A stretch of DNA of 64,000 nt from Pseudoalteromonas luteoviolacea NCIMB 1944 (GCF_001625565.1 NZ_AUXS01000075.1:186001-250000); one strand, 5' to 3'; counted from the first letter of the stretch, positions 1 to 8,636 are shown. Program-made: numbers and translations. Notes: a model not told the origin generated them from the sequence alone.

Positions 1-28
1 CACACGCTGATGCATAGACTAACCTCCT

Positions 29-83
29 GCTTGTGTAAAATCACAAGCAAACTCGCCCCGGCTACTCGAATACCGGGGCGAGT
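29..83 (-). terminator. Two adjacent hairpins downstream of the Spondin_N genes
   Basis: Immediately after the stop codon of the leftmost gene there is a perfect 11-bp GC-rich inverted repeat (51-61 with 73-83, arms ACTCGCCCCGG/CCGGGGCGAGT). A second perfect 7-bp hairpin follows (29-35 with 42-48, arms GCTTGTG/CACAAGC). Read leftward they would end transcription of the Spondin_N pair. There is only a short T stretch (TTT) after the strong stem, so a mRNA-stabilising or Rho-assisted role is also possible. Confidence 0.6.
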
Positions 84-89
84 AGGAGG

Positions 90-878
90 CTACTTCATTC
101 TCATTATGGTTACTGACATCAGAGGGTTGTCAAACTTGTGGGCACTTGTTAACACAGAGTTTGTTAGGCCATCGTCTTGGCCGACAACACCGGGATGCAT
201 AGCAACCTTGTTCAGTGCTTCTCGTTCGGCATTAAACCCCTCTCCGCCATCGGCAGGTCCAGGTATTGTGCCACTGACCTCTGAATTGGCTTCAGTGCCA
301 GCGTCATAAGCATAGGTGACTAACGAAAGTTCTTCACCCACAGCCATAGAAGACACATCTAGGGCATTAAGACCGGTAAAACCGTCATTTGTATTCACCA
401 TCATGGTAAATAATGACAATTTTTGTTCATCAAGTGATGATTGGCTTAACATGAGCTCTGCTTTTGCTCCCGGCAGTAAAACCCCTTCTCCTGAGACTTT
501 ACCTTGCACTATGCCTAAGGCTAAAAGGTCGCTGTTGTCACCACTTTCAGCCATCTTCTCAAGTGCTTCACTCGCAGGTTGACCAATTTCCCAAAGTTGT
601 CCTTCTTTATGTAACACCACCCCAACAGGTGATAAAGGCTGCGCATAGGTCATATTTGTGACCGTCACTTTTAACATCGCCTCGCTAGGCTCTGGGTCTG
701 GTGTCGGATCAGGAGTCGGATCAGGAGTTGGATCAGGCGTTGGGTCTGGTGTTGGATCCGGAGTCGGTGCTGGTGCAGGTGCAGGTGTCTCTACAATTGG
801 GGCCGGATCATCGTCATTATCGCTACACGCCACTAAAGTAAGGCAAGCAATTGGTATAATTAATTTAGACAGTTTCAT
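90..878 (-). CDS. Spondin_N domain lipoprotein with Pro-Thr-Asp repeat linker
   Basis: A 262-residue exported protein with a lipobox (LTLVAC, Cys about residue 18). An Asp-rich spacer and a low-complexity Pro-Ala/TPDP repeat linker (about residues 27-63) come next. The rest is a bacterial Spondin_N domain, recognised by VTNMTYAQPLSPVGVVLH, GQPASEALEKMAE, the NDGFTGLN segment and the YDAGTEANSE signature near the C-terminal third. The ATG at 878 is preferred over the GTG at 887 because AAGGTG lies 6-7 bases before it. It follows another Spondin_N gene on the same strand with only ten bases between, so the two are probably cotranscribed. Spondin_N domains are calcium-binding adhesion modules in animals; the bacterial role is unknown. 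Likely outer-membrane anchored. Confidence 0.8.
   Translation of the reverse strand: MKLSKLIIPIACLTLVACSDNDDDPAPIVETPAPAPAPTPDPTPDPTPDPTPDPTPDPTPDPEPSEAMLKVTVTNMTYAQPLSPVGVVLHKEGQLWEIGQPASEALEKMAESGDNSDLLALGIVQGKVSGEGVLLPGAKAELMLSQSSLDEQKLSLFTMMVNTNDGFTGLNALDVSSMAVGEELSLVTYAYDAGTEANSEVSGTIPGPADGGEGFNAEREALNKVAMHPGVVGQDDGLTNSVLTSAHKFDNPLMSVTIMRMK
690..775 (-). repeat. In-frame 12-bp tandem repeat encoding TPDP units
   Basis: About six degenerate 12-bp units (of the type GGATCAGGAGTC on the plus strand) encode the TPDP linker between the lipid anchor and the Spondin_N domain. The units differ at synonymous positions. Copy-number change would be in frame, altering linker length rather than switching the gene off. 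Confidence 0.8.
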
Positions 879-888
879 AGTGGTCACC

Positions 889-1590
889 TTATTTAACTGT
901 GATAGTTACTTTAGCAACCGGGTTTAACCAGCGATGAACTGTGTTGTGTAAATCGCTTTTACCGCCTGAAGCATCATCGTCGCCTAAGTTACCACGGTGA
1001 ATGTGGATCATCTCATTCGCTTCGTCTTCGGTTACGCCAGTGCCTTGAGTACCAGGCGCTGCACCTGGCGATGCAGGAATACCGAGTACACCTGGTGCGC
1101 CTGAGCCATCTACCACAAGTTCATTGTTTGCTTCAGTGCCAGCATCATAAGCATTTAGGTACACATGATAGGTGCCAGCTTCAGAGGGGATCTGCCAACT
1201 ATTAAGACCAATAAAGCCGTCATTAGTGGGTAGCATCATAGCGACGATAGACAGTTTGTCATTTCCGTCGCTGGTTTCGAGGTCTGCCATTGTGCTGGTC
1301 ACAGGGGCTAATAGGCCTTCTGCCGGGTTGCTGACTGTGTTTGCATTGATGCCCGTTAAAATGGTGTTGAGGCCATCTAAGCTACCACCTTCGGCCATCG
1401 CCTGAAGCGCATCGGAAGCCTTTTCCCCAGTTTTAAATAGCATCGCATCGCCGGTATGTGCACTAATGAGTATCGGGGTGAAGTATATCCCTTGAGTTAG
1501 GTTTGTGACCTTAACTTCAAGAGAAGCTGCATGTGCTGCGCCTGAGCTAAGAAGTGTGCCTGCGATGAGTGATAGAATACGTGTTTTCAT
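889..1590 (-). CDS. Secreted Spondin_N domain protein
   Basis: A 233-residue protein with a clear Sec signal peptide (MKTRILSLIAGTLLSSGAAHA, cleavage after AHA) and one Spondin_N domain filling the mature part. Family landmarks are LEVKVTNLTQGIYFTPILIS, the ASDALQAMAEGG segment, LPTNDGFIGLN and NAYDAGTEANNE. An upstream in-frame start exists, but the ATG at 1590 begins exactly at the signal peptide. It is the upstream member of a two-gene tandem paralogue pair. Unlike its neighbour it has no lipobox and no repeat linker, so one copy would be soluble or secreted and the other membrane-tethered. Substrate or binding partner is unknown. Confidence 0.8.
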   Translation of the reverse strand: MKTRILSLIAGTLLSSGAAHAASLEVKVTNLTQGIYFTPILISAHTGDAMLFKTGEKASDALQAMAEGGSLDGLNTILTGINANTVSNPAEGLLAPVTSTMADLETSDGNDKLSIVAMMLPTNDGFIGLNSWQIPSEAGTYHVYLNAYDAGTEANNELVVDGSGAPGVLGIPASPGAAPGTQGTGVTEDEANEMIHIHRGNLGDDDASGGKSDLHNTVHRWLNPVAKVTITVK

Positions 1591-1705
1591 AATTGGCTCT
1601 TGTTGATTGTAATTGACATCAATAAGCATGCAGGGCAATTATTGCGAAAGCCTCTCTCAATTATCACAAATTTATCACAGCAAGATCATTTTTTAATATT
1701 GAGTG

Positions 1706-1735
1706 AAAAAGACAGAACCAGCCCGCAGGCTGGTT
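1706..1735 (-). terminator. Intrinsic terminator of the ThDP-enzyme gene
   Basis: A perfect 8-bp stem (AACCAGCC 1716-1723, loop of four, GGCTGGTT 1728-1735) starts seven bases beyond the stop codon. Read leftward it is followed, after CTGTC, by a run of five T (1710-1706). Confidence 0.75.
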
Positions 1736-1741
1736 TGGGGA

Positions 1742-3532
1742 TTAGAACTTGTTGGCTGGTGGCCATTGCGGGTTACTGATCTCATCTTCACCTACAGCTG
1801 TTGGCGCTTCAGCGGTAATGGTTGAGGGCGTATCTTCTTTTGGAATACATACTTCAACAACATAGTTGATACTGTCGTTTTGGCGGATCTCTTCCAACGC
1901 CCCTAAAAGTTGCTCGACACTCGTTACTTTAATACCTTTTCCGCCAAATGCGTCGGGCAATTTAGCAATTTGCCAAGAAGGGAGATCGTTATAGCTATAC
2001 ACTTGGTTGAGAAGTTTGTCTTGATAATCCACTGGTGGTTTGCGAAATGGATTGGGGTTTACCAAATATTGTTCAATGCCGTAAATGCCATTTGCCAATA
2101 CAAAAACCACGGTATTTTGCCCATAAGCATGTTGATCGGCTACTGCTTGGCAAGTTTCGTGAAATGCGCCGTCACCGACAACAACAACTGAGCGCTTATC
2201 TGGGTATGCGCATTTTACCCCAGTGCCCGCAGGCACGGAGTAACCGATTGAGAGCCAAGCTGCTTGTGCCACAAAGCCGCCGCGAGCAGGGATTTTAACA
2301 CGTTGAGCACCAATTAATGGGAATCCTGCGTCGACAATTAGCACGTCATCTTCAGCCAGCCAACTGCTAATGGCCGCGAAGAAGCTGTCATAGCCGAGTT
2401 GATTATCGGTATTTGGAAAGCTGCAAACAGGGTTTACTTTACGCAACCCAGTTAGCTGTGCAGGGGCATGCTTTGCCAACGCTTCAAATGCTTCGGTTAG
2501 ATACAGCAAGTAATCTTTGAGCATGACGGAGGGATAAAAATCGGCGCCCACATAAACACCTTTATGCGCGGATAATACGGTATTGCTACTACGGATATCT
2601 TGGTTCCCGGTATCTTTGCCTGTCGTCCATGCGCCCAATCCAACGAGGACACCATCTTCACCAACTAGATCTTGTACTTCTGATGGTGTAAGTGTGACAC
2701 ACCCTTCAAACCACGGGTGTGTTTCTGCGATAACTGATTTACTCAGTGCAGAGGTTACGAAGTGGATCTGACCATCAGGCATTGTATGGTGGCGGTTAAT
2801 GACCTCTAGCAAGTTTAAGAATTCATCTTGGAGGCCAAAGCGTTGCAATTCGATCCCTGCCCAAAATATGCTTTTTGGTTTTGAAAGCATAAGTTGCAAG
2901 GTTGCCTCAGCTGCTTGTTTGGCACAGCTGACAGTGAGAGTGTCATTTTGCCGCTCCCTGATCCGTCCTTGCGGCCTTTGACATGGGCTACGCCAAATAT
3001 CTTCAGTCACTTCAAAGTAAATAGGACGTTGTTCACTGAGCAAAGCGGTCAAAGCTGAATCGATTTGAAATGGGGCCTGAAGCGCGTTATTAACTCGCTC
3101 TGCTGCTACGGTGACAGGGCGGAACATATGAATATCGACAAATTCGTAGCCAGTAGTATGGGAGTACAGCAAACCAGCACATTTTGATATCTGATCTTCT
3201 TTATTGGTGGGAGCGCCATTGATTAATATAACAGGCACCTGTTCGACATAGGAACCAGCTATGGTATTGAGTAAGCTAAATGCCCCGACACTGTACGTCA
3301 CGTATAGTGCACTTGGCCCTTTTAATCGTGCATAAGCATCTGCTGCAAAACCAGCACAGATTTCATTCGCATTGCCTTTAATTGTGATAGGTGATTGGCT
3401 GTCGGCCAAGATCGTATCGAGTAAACCCGCTGTGTAATTTCCGGCGACACCAAACATATGATCGACGCCGATCTCCTCAAGCCTATCTTTAAAGTAATCG
3501 GCAACTGTGTATTCTTTAAAATTTGTACTCAT
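1742..3532 (-). CDS. ThDP-dependent 2-oxo acid decarboxylase-like enzyme with altered active site
   Basis: A 596-residue member of the pyruvate/indolepyruvate/phenylpyruvate decarboxylase family, at full family length. The ThDP-activating Glu is present (GNANEICAGFAADAYAR, E57). The C-terminal ThDP/Mg motif is GDGAFHETCQ followed by VFVLANGIYGIEQ, which keeps the family Glu of the IE motif. By eye against Zymomonas pyruvate decarboxylase two catalytic positions differ. Asp27 (AGDY) reads Asn (AGNY, N32), and the His113-His114 pair (LHHALG) reads Ser-His (YSHTTG, S124-H125). The start is the ATG at 3532; the longer reading frame has no family similarity. It lies 72 bp downstream of the amine oxidase gene on the same strand, suggesting it uses the 2-oxo acids that enzyme makes. 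It could be a decarboxylase with shifted specificity or a carboligase. Confidence 0.8.
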   Translation of the reverse strand: MSTNFKEYTVADYFKDRLEEIGVDHMFGVAGNYTAGLLDTILADSQSPITIKGNANEICAGFAADAYARLKGPSALYVTYSVGAFSLLNTIAGSYVEQVPVILINGAPTNKEDQISKCAGLLYSHTTGYEFVDIHMFRPVTVAAERVNNALQAPFQIDSALTALLSEQRPIYFEVTEDIWRSPCQRPQGRIRERQNDTLTVSCAKQAAEATLQLMLSKPKSIFWAGIELQRFGLQDEFLNLLEVINRHHTMPDGQIHFVTSALSKSVIAETHPWFEGCVTLTPSEVQDLVGEDGVLVGLGAWTTGKDTGNQDIRSSNTVLSAHKGVYVGADFYPSVMLKDYLLYLTEAFEALAKHAPAQLTGLRKVNPVCSFPNTDNQLGYDSFFAAISSWLAEDDVLIVDAGFPLIGAQRVKIPARGGFVAQAAWLSIGYSVPAGTGVKCAYPDKRSVVVVGDGAFHETCQAVADQHAYGQNTVVFVLANGIYGIEQYLVNPNPFRKPPVDYQDKLLNQVYSYNDLPSWQIAKLPDAFGGKGIKVTSVEQLLGALEEIRQNDSINYVVEVCIPKEDTPSTITAEAPTAVGEDEISNPQWPPANKF

Positions 3533-3604
3533 AAATATTTCTCTATTGTGTTCACAAAAAAAGCGGTTTAGCGTGTCGCCCAACCGCCACTTTGGTGTGC
3601 GCGC

Positions 3605-5566
3605 TTACTTGGTATCGAAGTAGCTGAGATCGACCCCAATGACACTTTCAATGTTTTGGTTGCGATCTATGGGTGCTTCACTGGCAGAGAAGTTAGATTC
3701 AATGTACTGGTTGATAAGTTTACTGGAGTTTTCTTCATAGATAGCCTTGATGGCATCAGATGCGGGAATATTCGTCGCCTCAAAATACACTTGGCTGAAA
3801 GGTTTTAAGCCAAATCCTTTTTCTAGTGCTAAATCTGTAGAGCGCAATGCGCCTTCAACCCAGCCTTGGTAATCAGAGAATGCTTCACCACAGGTATAAA
3901 GGTTAGGTAGGGGCTCACTGAGCGTTGCCATAACTTCTTTATCATTGGCGCCCACGGCCCATTGGTGCACCCCATAGCCAAATTGGCGGCTGGCTGGGAT
4001 ATCAAACTTAGTACTGCCTTCCCAAATTCGCGCACTTGTTAAAATGGGTGCAGGAACATAATGCGTGTTGAAAATTTCTTTAAAAAATTTGGTTGCTTGT
4101 GCAACAACAGCGGTTGAAGCAGGATAAATATCATCGGGCACTTCTTGAATGTAATGCGCTTGATCTGGGTGATGATAGGTCTCACCAATGTTCTGTAAGT
4201 TACTCCAGAAGTTAATGTTCAAATAATCGCAGTATATTGTTAATGCAGCTGGACGCTCGTACTTATCATTGCCAATGCGATCTAGTTTTGCCTCTATGTC
4301 TTTGGATGGGGTTGTTGTACGTTCTTGATACATAAGTGCTGCGGCCAATTCATCATTGACAGCATAAAATGGGTATACTGATCCGGTTGGCAAGTCCGCA
4401 AAGTTTGGACCAAATTCAACCGCAGGTCTGCCAGTGGTGCCGCGGCCCCACCAAGCCGAGTCATAATAGAGGTTAATCTTCAAAAGAGGCTGATTGCTGG
4501 CCGTTTGTAAAGTATTCCAAAGTTGCTCTGAATGTGCTTTATCCAGTTGATTGAACGCATTTGAGCGAACAAAGAGCTTTTCTAGCGCAAGCCTGGGCAA
4601 GCCTAGAATAACTTTTTCAGCTTGCACAGTACCTTGATGAATTCGACCATGTTCGTCTTTATGAGTGTAATGTAAGCTATAAAGCCCTGACTCTTCGGCG
4701 TAATCTATCTCATCGATATTGGTTTGCAAGTGGATATTGTCGGTGCCGACCTCTTCAACCAGTGTATTGGGCAGCGTGCTGAACCCATCTTTAAAGGTTT
4801 TGAATTGCACGTTGGCTGGAAAGTCTTCCAATAATTGATAGGCAACACCTGCGTTCATTTGTGACAAAAAAGTACCGTTAAAGCCAAGTACCCGATACAG
4901 CATGTTGATGCACTCTTGTGAGTATCCCATATCTGTATACAGATCCCACAATGTCCATTCATTGAGGCTTTGCCCTTGCCACTGGCACTCGAGTCTAAAT
5001 GCTTGCCAAAATTCAGGGCCTCGCACTTCTGGGCGTTGCTGAAACTGAGGGTTTGCTTCTAAGATGCGGTTAAATACGACATTCACAATGTCTTTTGGGT
5101 TAACACCTTGCTCAGACTGGTCCAAATTGTATAAATGTGACCAAATAGCATAATTATCCTGCTGTGCATCCGATACGCTAAAGCTTTCTCCACGGAAAAA
5201 CAAACGATTATTTCCGCCGCTATTCATTGGAAAGGGCACAATGTCGTTTTGCAAGTTAAGCTTTAAAAAGAGTGCCATTAAGTCGTCCATACCATCAAAC
5301 AAAAAGCGCATGCCGCCTTGTTCTTCTTTTACTGTGATGGTTTTAGGTTCGCTTGAACGGAGGTTGTTAAATTTAATTAGATCTGAATCTAAACGGCCGC
5401 CAGTTCTGTTTGACCGCTCAAAGATAGCGAGGTCTTGACATTGCGCTTCTTGCTGTAAACGCCATGCACTATAAAGTCCTGACATACCTGCGCCGACAAT
5501 GGCGACTTTTACTTTAGACGGGAGGGGTTTATCCGTTATCTCTTTGCCAAACGTGAAATGTGTCAT
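3605..5566 (-). CDS. FAD-dependent amine oxidase (L-amino acid oxidase / tryptophan monooxygenase-like)
   Basis: A 653-residue flavoenzyme. The dinucleotide-binding motif is near the N-terminus (VAIVGAGMSGLYSAWRL, about residues 22-38), continuing with FERSNRTGGRL. The substrate-carboxylate segment of L-amino acid oxidases appears as GGMRFLFDG, with its Arg. The C-terminal flavin motif is YTCGEAFSDYQGWVEGAL. No signal peptide or Tat motif is visible. The family oxidises L-amino acids (or tryptophan to the amide) to the 2-oxo acid, ammonia and H2O2; the actual substrate cannot be read from sequence. The start is the ATG at 5566 with AAGGA seven bases upstream. It heads a two-gene unit with the ThDP enzyme and diverges from a membrane-bound winged-helix regulator. 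Confidence 0.85.
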   Translation of the reverse strand: MTHFTFGKEITDKPLPSKVKVAIVGAGMSGLYSAWRLQQEAQCQDLAIFERSNRTGGRLDSDLIKFNNLRSSEPKTITVKEEQGGMRFLFDGMDDLMALFLKLNLQNDIVPFPMNSGGNNRLFFRGESFSVSDAQQDNYAIWSHLYNLDQSEQGVNPKDIVNVVFNRILEANPQFQQRPEVRGPEFWQAFRLECQWQGQSLNEWTLWDLYTDMGYSQECINMLYRVLGFNGTFLSQMNAGVAYQLLEDFPANVQFKTFKDGFSTLPNTLVEEVGTDNIHLQTNIDEIDYAEESGLYSLHYTHKDEHGRIHQGTVQAEKVILGLPRLALEKLFVRSNAFNQLDKAHSEQLWNTLQTASNQPLLKINLYYDSAWWGRGTTGRPAVEFGPNFADLPTGSVYPFYAVNDELAAALMYQERTTTPSKDIEAKLDRIGNDKYERPAALTIYCDYLNINFWSNLQNIGETYHHPDQAHYIQEVPDDIYPASTAVVAQATKFFKEIFNTHYVPAPILTSARIWEGSTKFDIPASRQFGYGVHQWAVGANDKEVMATLSEPLPNLYTCGEAFSDYQGWVEGALRSTDLALEKGFGLKPFSQVYFEATNIPASDAIKAIYEENSSKLINQYIESNFSASEAPIDRNQNIESVIGVDLSYFDTK

Positions 5567-5952
5567 AGTTTTTCCTTAGCCTCAATGGTTAAGTCTACTT
5601 TGGCAGACGACTACTCCTATAAAACGACTACTGCGACTGTGCTGCAAAAGCAGATGATTAAATCTGCGATATACATCAAACCTTGCTGGTATTTGTACAA
5701 GTTCGCAAAGGCACCTTGGCACGGTTGTTCAAGATGCATTTGAACGAATTCAATTAAATGTAGCACAAAGGTTAAATTTGTGGGTTTGAACTGAGCGGCA
5801 AACGGTTTTTACAACTAACTTGAAGCACATCAATTAAATTGCCTCTGAAGATTATCTTATGATGCTTGAGTGCAATAAGGCATTGAGGCAAACTATATGT
5901 AAAACATATGGTTATAATTCACAGCTGTGAAACCAATTTAATGGTGTGAGTG
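5567..5952. promoter_or_regulatory. Divergent control region between amine oxidase and regulator
   Basis: A 386-bp intergenic region between divergent genes, so it must carry promoters in both directions. A 10-bp direct repeat TCAATTAAAT occurs at 5750-5759 and 5830-5839, eighty bases apart. No convincing -35/-10 pair could be chosen by eye. No tRNA or small gene is seen. Confidence 0.45.
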
Positions 5953-7587
5953 ATGCGTTTTAAAGTTGATAACAAGGAAGTCGATCTTATCCGCGGTGTT
6001 GTTGTTTGTACATTGGACACGCAGCAAAATCCCGTTGATATACGTGCCAAGACATTGCAAGTTTTAACCTTGTTAGTTGAAAACTCAGACCGTGTTGTGA
6101 CCAAGCAAGAACTGTTGGAGCAAATATGGCGTGACCTAGTTGTTCAAGAGCAGGTACTTGTACAATCTATCAAGGAAATCCGGGATTTACTCGGGGCCAA
6201 TACGATAAAAACCTTCCCTAAAAAAGGTTACCGCTGGGTAGCGGACATAGAGTTGGTGCAAAAGACCGGTCAACCACAACGCTACTTGGCGGCTAGATTT
6301 CTCGCATTAGGCTTTTTGGCTTTTATCCTGCTATTGGGACTGAGCTACATTGTATTCGTTAAACAGAATACAGCTCAATTGCCAACCATTGCCTTTTTGC
6401 CTGTCGAAAATCATATGCCAGATAAGCTGCATGAGTGGGTGCCTATTAAAGGGATGGATCAATTAACGCATGCACTTGCAAAACAAACCGATTTACCTGT
6501 CAGCAATACCGACAATGTACTACTCGCAATAGAGCACCTCCAGCAGCGAGATATAAAAGAAAACCAGTCAATCGCACAATTTGTGTTTAAGCTTCAACAA
6601 AAATTAGACGCTCAATTGATAGTGCAGACGCGCCTGACAGGTTACCCTCAAGATCTGCAATTACACTATACACTGCATGCACAGCAAGGGCCCGAGCAAG
6701 GGGTTATTCTCTCGCAAAGTGTCGACGATGCTTTCAATCAGCTTATTTCTGCACTGGCACAGAGGTTTGGTCAACGCGAGAGAATGAGTGATCAGAGCTA
6801 CTACAGTGCTTTTAGCAATCAAGCATTTGCCAAGGGAGTAAATGCTTACTTGCAACGAGATTTTGATGCGGCTATCACGCTGTTTCGTGGGGCGCTCGTT
6901 GAAGAGCCAAACATGCTTGCGGCAAGACGATATCTGGCCGGCAGCTTAGCCAATACGTATCAATTAGAGCAGGCAATTGTGTTATTGCAAGGGAGTTTAA
7001 AATTGGACGACCTGTCGATGGGCCAAAAAGAACACTTGCGGGCAAACTTGATGATAGGGTATCTGCTGATCCATTGGCCCAGCGGTGCAGATAGGCAGCA
7101 AGAGTTAGACATGGCAGAGCGATATATCGCCAATGCTAAAGGGTTAGCACAATCGAGCCAAGACAAGCTTTTTATTGCCTATTCTTATGAAGAATTGGGT
7201 AAAATCAAACGATTACAAGGCCATTATAGCGAGGCGACTCGCTGGTTATTGGCTGCGCTTGAGTATCATCAGAGTTTTCATGGCCAATATGGACAAACTG
7301 CTGCCTTAATCGAGTTGGCAAAAATCGCCATTGCACAACAGGAGATCAGTGAAGCCAAGCACTATTTCGCCAAAGCAAAGCGCGTCGCTGATGAAAGCAA
7401 CGCTCACCCAAATCAAATTTGGGTGTTGCTTGCTCAAGCGGATATGCATCGTGATTTAGGGGATAAAACACGGGCTAACACTTTGGCACAACAGGCCCTT
7501 GATATTGCACATCTTGCAGATAGCCCTCACCTTATCGCGCGGGTGCAGGCATGGTTTGCACAAGTGCCTATTCATACAGTGAATTAG
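5953..7587 (+). CDS. CadC/ToxR-like membrane-bound winged-helix regulator with TPR periplasmic domain
   Basis: A 544-residue one-component regulator. Residues 1-97 form an OmpR/PhoB-type winged helix (DIRAKTLQVLTLLVENSDRVVTKQELLEQIW, ending KTFPKKGYRWVADIE). Residues 114-136 are one hydrophobic transmembrane helix. The rest would be periplasmic, with tetratricopeptide-like repeats from about residue 270 on (for example GVNAYLQRDFDAAITLFRGAL). This layout is that of CadC-type sensors, which bind DNA while anchored in the inner membrane. The ATG at 5953 is used; a GTG sits directly before it. It diverges from the amine oxidase gene and is a natural candidate regulator of it. Its end overlaps the convergent GH16 gene by four bases. 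Confidence 0.85.
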   Translation: MRFKVDNKEVDLIRGVVVCTLDTQQNPVDIRAKTLQVLTLLVENSDRVVTKQELLEQIWRDLVVQEQVLVQSIKEIRDLLGANTIKTFPKKGYRWVADIELVQKTGQPQRYLAARFLALGFLAFILLLGLSYIVFVKQNTAQLPTIAFLPVENHMPDKLHEWVPIKGMDQLTHALAKQTDLPVSNTDNVLLAIEHLQQRDIKENQSIAQFVFKLQQKLDAQLIVQTRLTGYPQDLQLHYTLHAQQGPEQGVILSQSVDDAFNQLISALAQRFGQRERMSDQSYYSAFSNQAFAKGVNAYLQRDFDAAITLFRGALVEEPNMLAARRYLAGSLANTYQLEQAIVLLQGSLKLDDLSMGQKEHLRANLMIGYLLIHWPSGADRQQELDMAERYIANAKGLAQSSQDKLFIAYSYEELGKIKRLQGHYSEATRWLLAALEYHQSFHGQYGQTAALIELAKIAIAQQEISEAKHYFAKAKRVADESNAHPNQIWVLLAQADMHRDLGDKTRANTLAQQALDIAHLADSPHLIARVQAWFAQVPIHTVN

Positions 7588-8510
7588 AGACTGCAGTAGT
7601 CGGCTTGCTTTGGAACCCAGTCAGGAACAGTATCTCGTTGAGCTACATTGCTCTTTCTTAACTGCTCAACGGCTTTGACAACAGTGCTCGGTTCCACGAC
7701 TTCATTTTTGACGAAATAGACCCAGTCTACATCCTGATAATATTGGCGCATTTCAGTAGACTGAACAAGCTTATTTGGGTCAAACCATTGATTGAAGTTG
7801 ATTGACATAGGGACTTCTGGGTAGACATCAGCACCGTGTTGGGCAAATAGATAGCCGTTTACATAGTACTTCAGAGTATTGTCAGCAACTTGGAGTACTA
7901 AGGTATTCCAACCTTGCAGGGACTCAATGTGATAATCATATGCGTTGACTTTGGTCCACGGCGTCAGCTGAAAAGTTTCCCAAGAAGTGGCAAATAGCGC
8001 GAGCCGCTCCGTACCCCAACCACCATTAGGTAAATACTCGAAATCCATTTCACTGTAGTTTTTGTCCATTGGCGCTTTGAGCGGGCTGATGGCATAAAAT
8101 GTTTGTATTACTGCGTCACCGTCCGGGCCATATTGTGGTGCATCGTTAAAATAAACACGTGCAGCGTAGGTGCCTTCTTTGAATTTGCGGCTGTGACACA
8201 CTTGAGTGTGGCGAGTATTTTGAGCCGAGCCATCAGTTTTTGAAGTGATGCGCATCACTGTATTGTTGTGGTTGATGGGATCGGGGTGAAAGGTGACGCC
8301 CTCTCGCCACCAAGTCGCATTTTTAATACCTGGATGACCGACTTCGTCTCTAATTTGCCAACCATTTTTTTCTGCTTCAGAGAACTGGCTGTAACTAAAG
8401 TCATCAAACATGATTTGTGGGGACTTGGCATTGGCAGTTGCACAGATACCAATTGTGCCTGCTACCAATAAGCACACTTGAGTTTTTATTAGAATTTTAT
8501 TTATCAGCAT
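7584..8510 (-). CDS. Secreted GH16-like glycoside hydrolase
   Basis: A 308-residue protein with a signal peptide (cleavage probably after ATANA, residue 28). It has a concanavalin-like fold pattern. The glycoside hydrolase family 16 catalytic signature E-x-D-x-E appears as SEMDFEYL (E154 nucleophile, D156, E158 acid/base), in the short form without the bulge residue. Downstream aromatic strands (GWNTLVLQVADNTLKYYVNG, PMSINFNQWF) fit the family. It probably cleaves a beta-linked marine polysaccharide such as laminarin, agar or carrageenan-type glycans, but the substrate is not readable. It is separated from the efflux genes upstream by a hairpin, and its 3' end overlaps the regulator gene tail to tail. 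Confidence 0.7.
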   Translation of the reverse strand: MLINKILIKTQVCLLVAGTIGICATANAKSPQIMFDDFSYSQFSEAEKNGWQIRDEVGHPGIKNATWWREGVTFHPDPINHNNTVMRITSKTDGSAQNTRHTQVCHSRKFKEGTYAARVYFNDAPQYGPDGDAVIQTFYAISPLKAPMDKNYSEMDFEYLPNGGWGTERLALFATSWETFQLTPWTKVNAYDYHIESLQGWNTLVLQVADNTLKYYVNGYLFAQHGADVYPEVPMSINFNQWFDPNKLVQSTEMRQYYQDVDWVYFVKNEVVEPSTVVKAVEQLRKSNVAQRDTVPDWVPKQADYCSL

Positions 8511-8636
8511 GTGTAATTACTCCATTGTTTAGGACGTGGAGTAGCTTGTTTTAGGTTGCTAAAAAGCGCTAATTAAACTTGCTTAAATATTGGGTTTTTG
8601 TTTATTAAAATATATTAAATCATTGATAAATAATAA

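Noticed and set aside
690..775. Regular repeats that could suggest a CRISPR-like array
   Set aside because: Unit is 12 bp with no spacers and is in frame with the TPDP linker of a lipoprotein.
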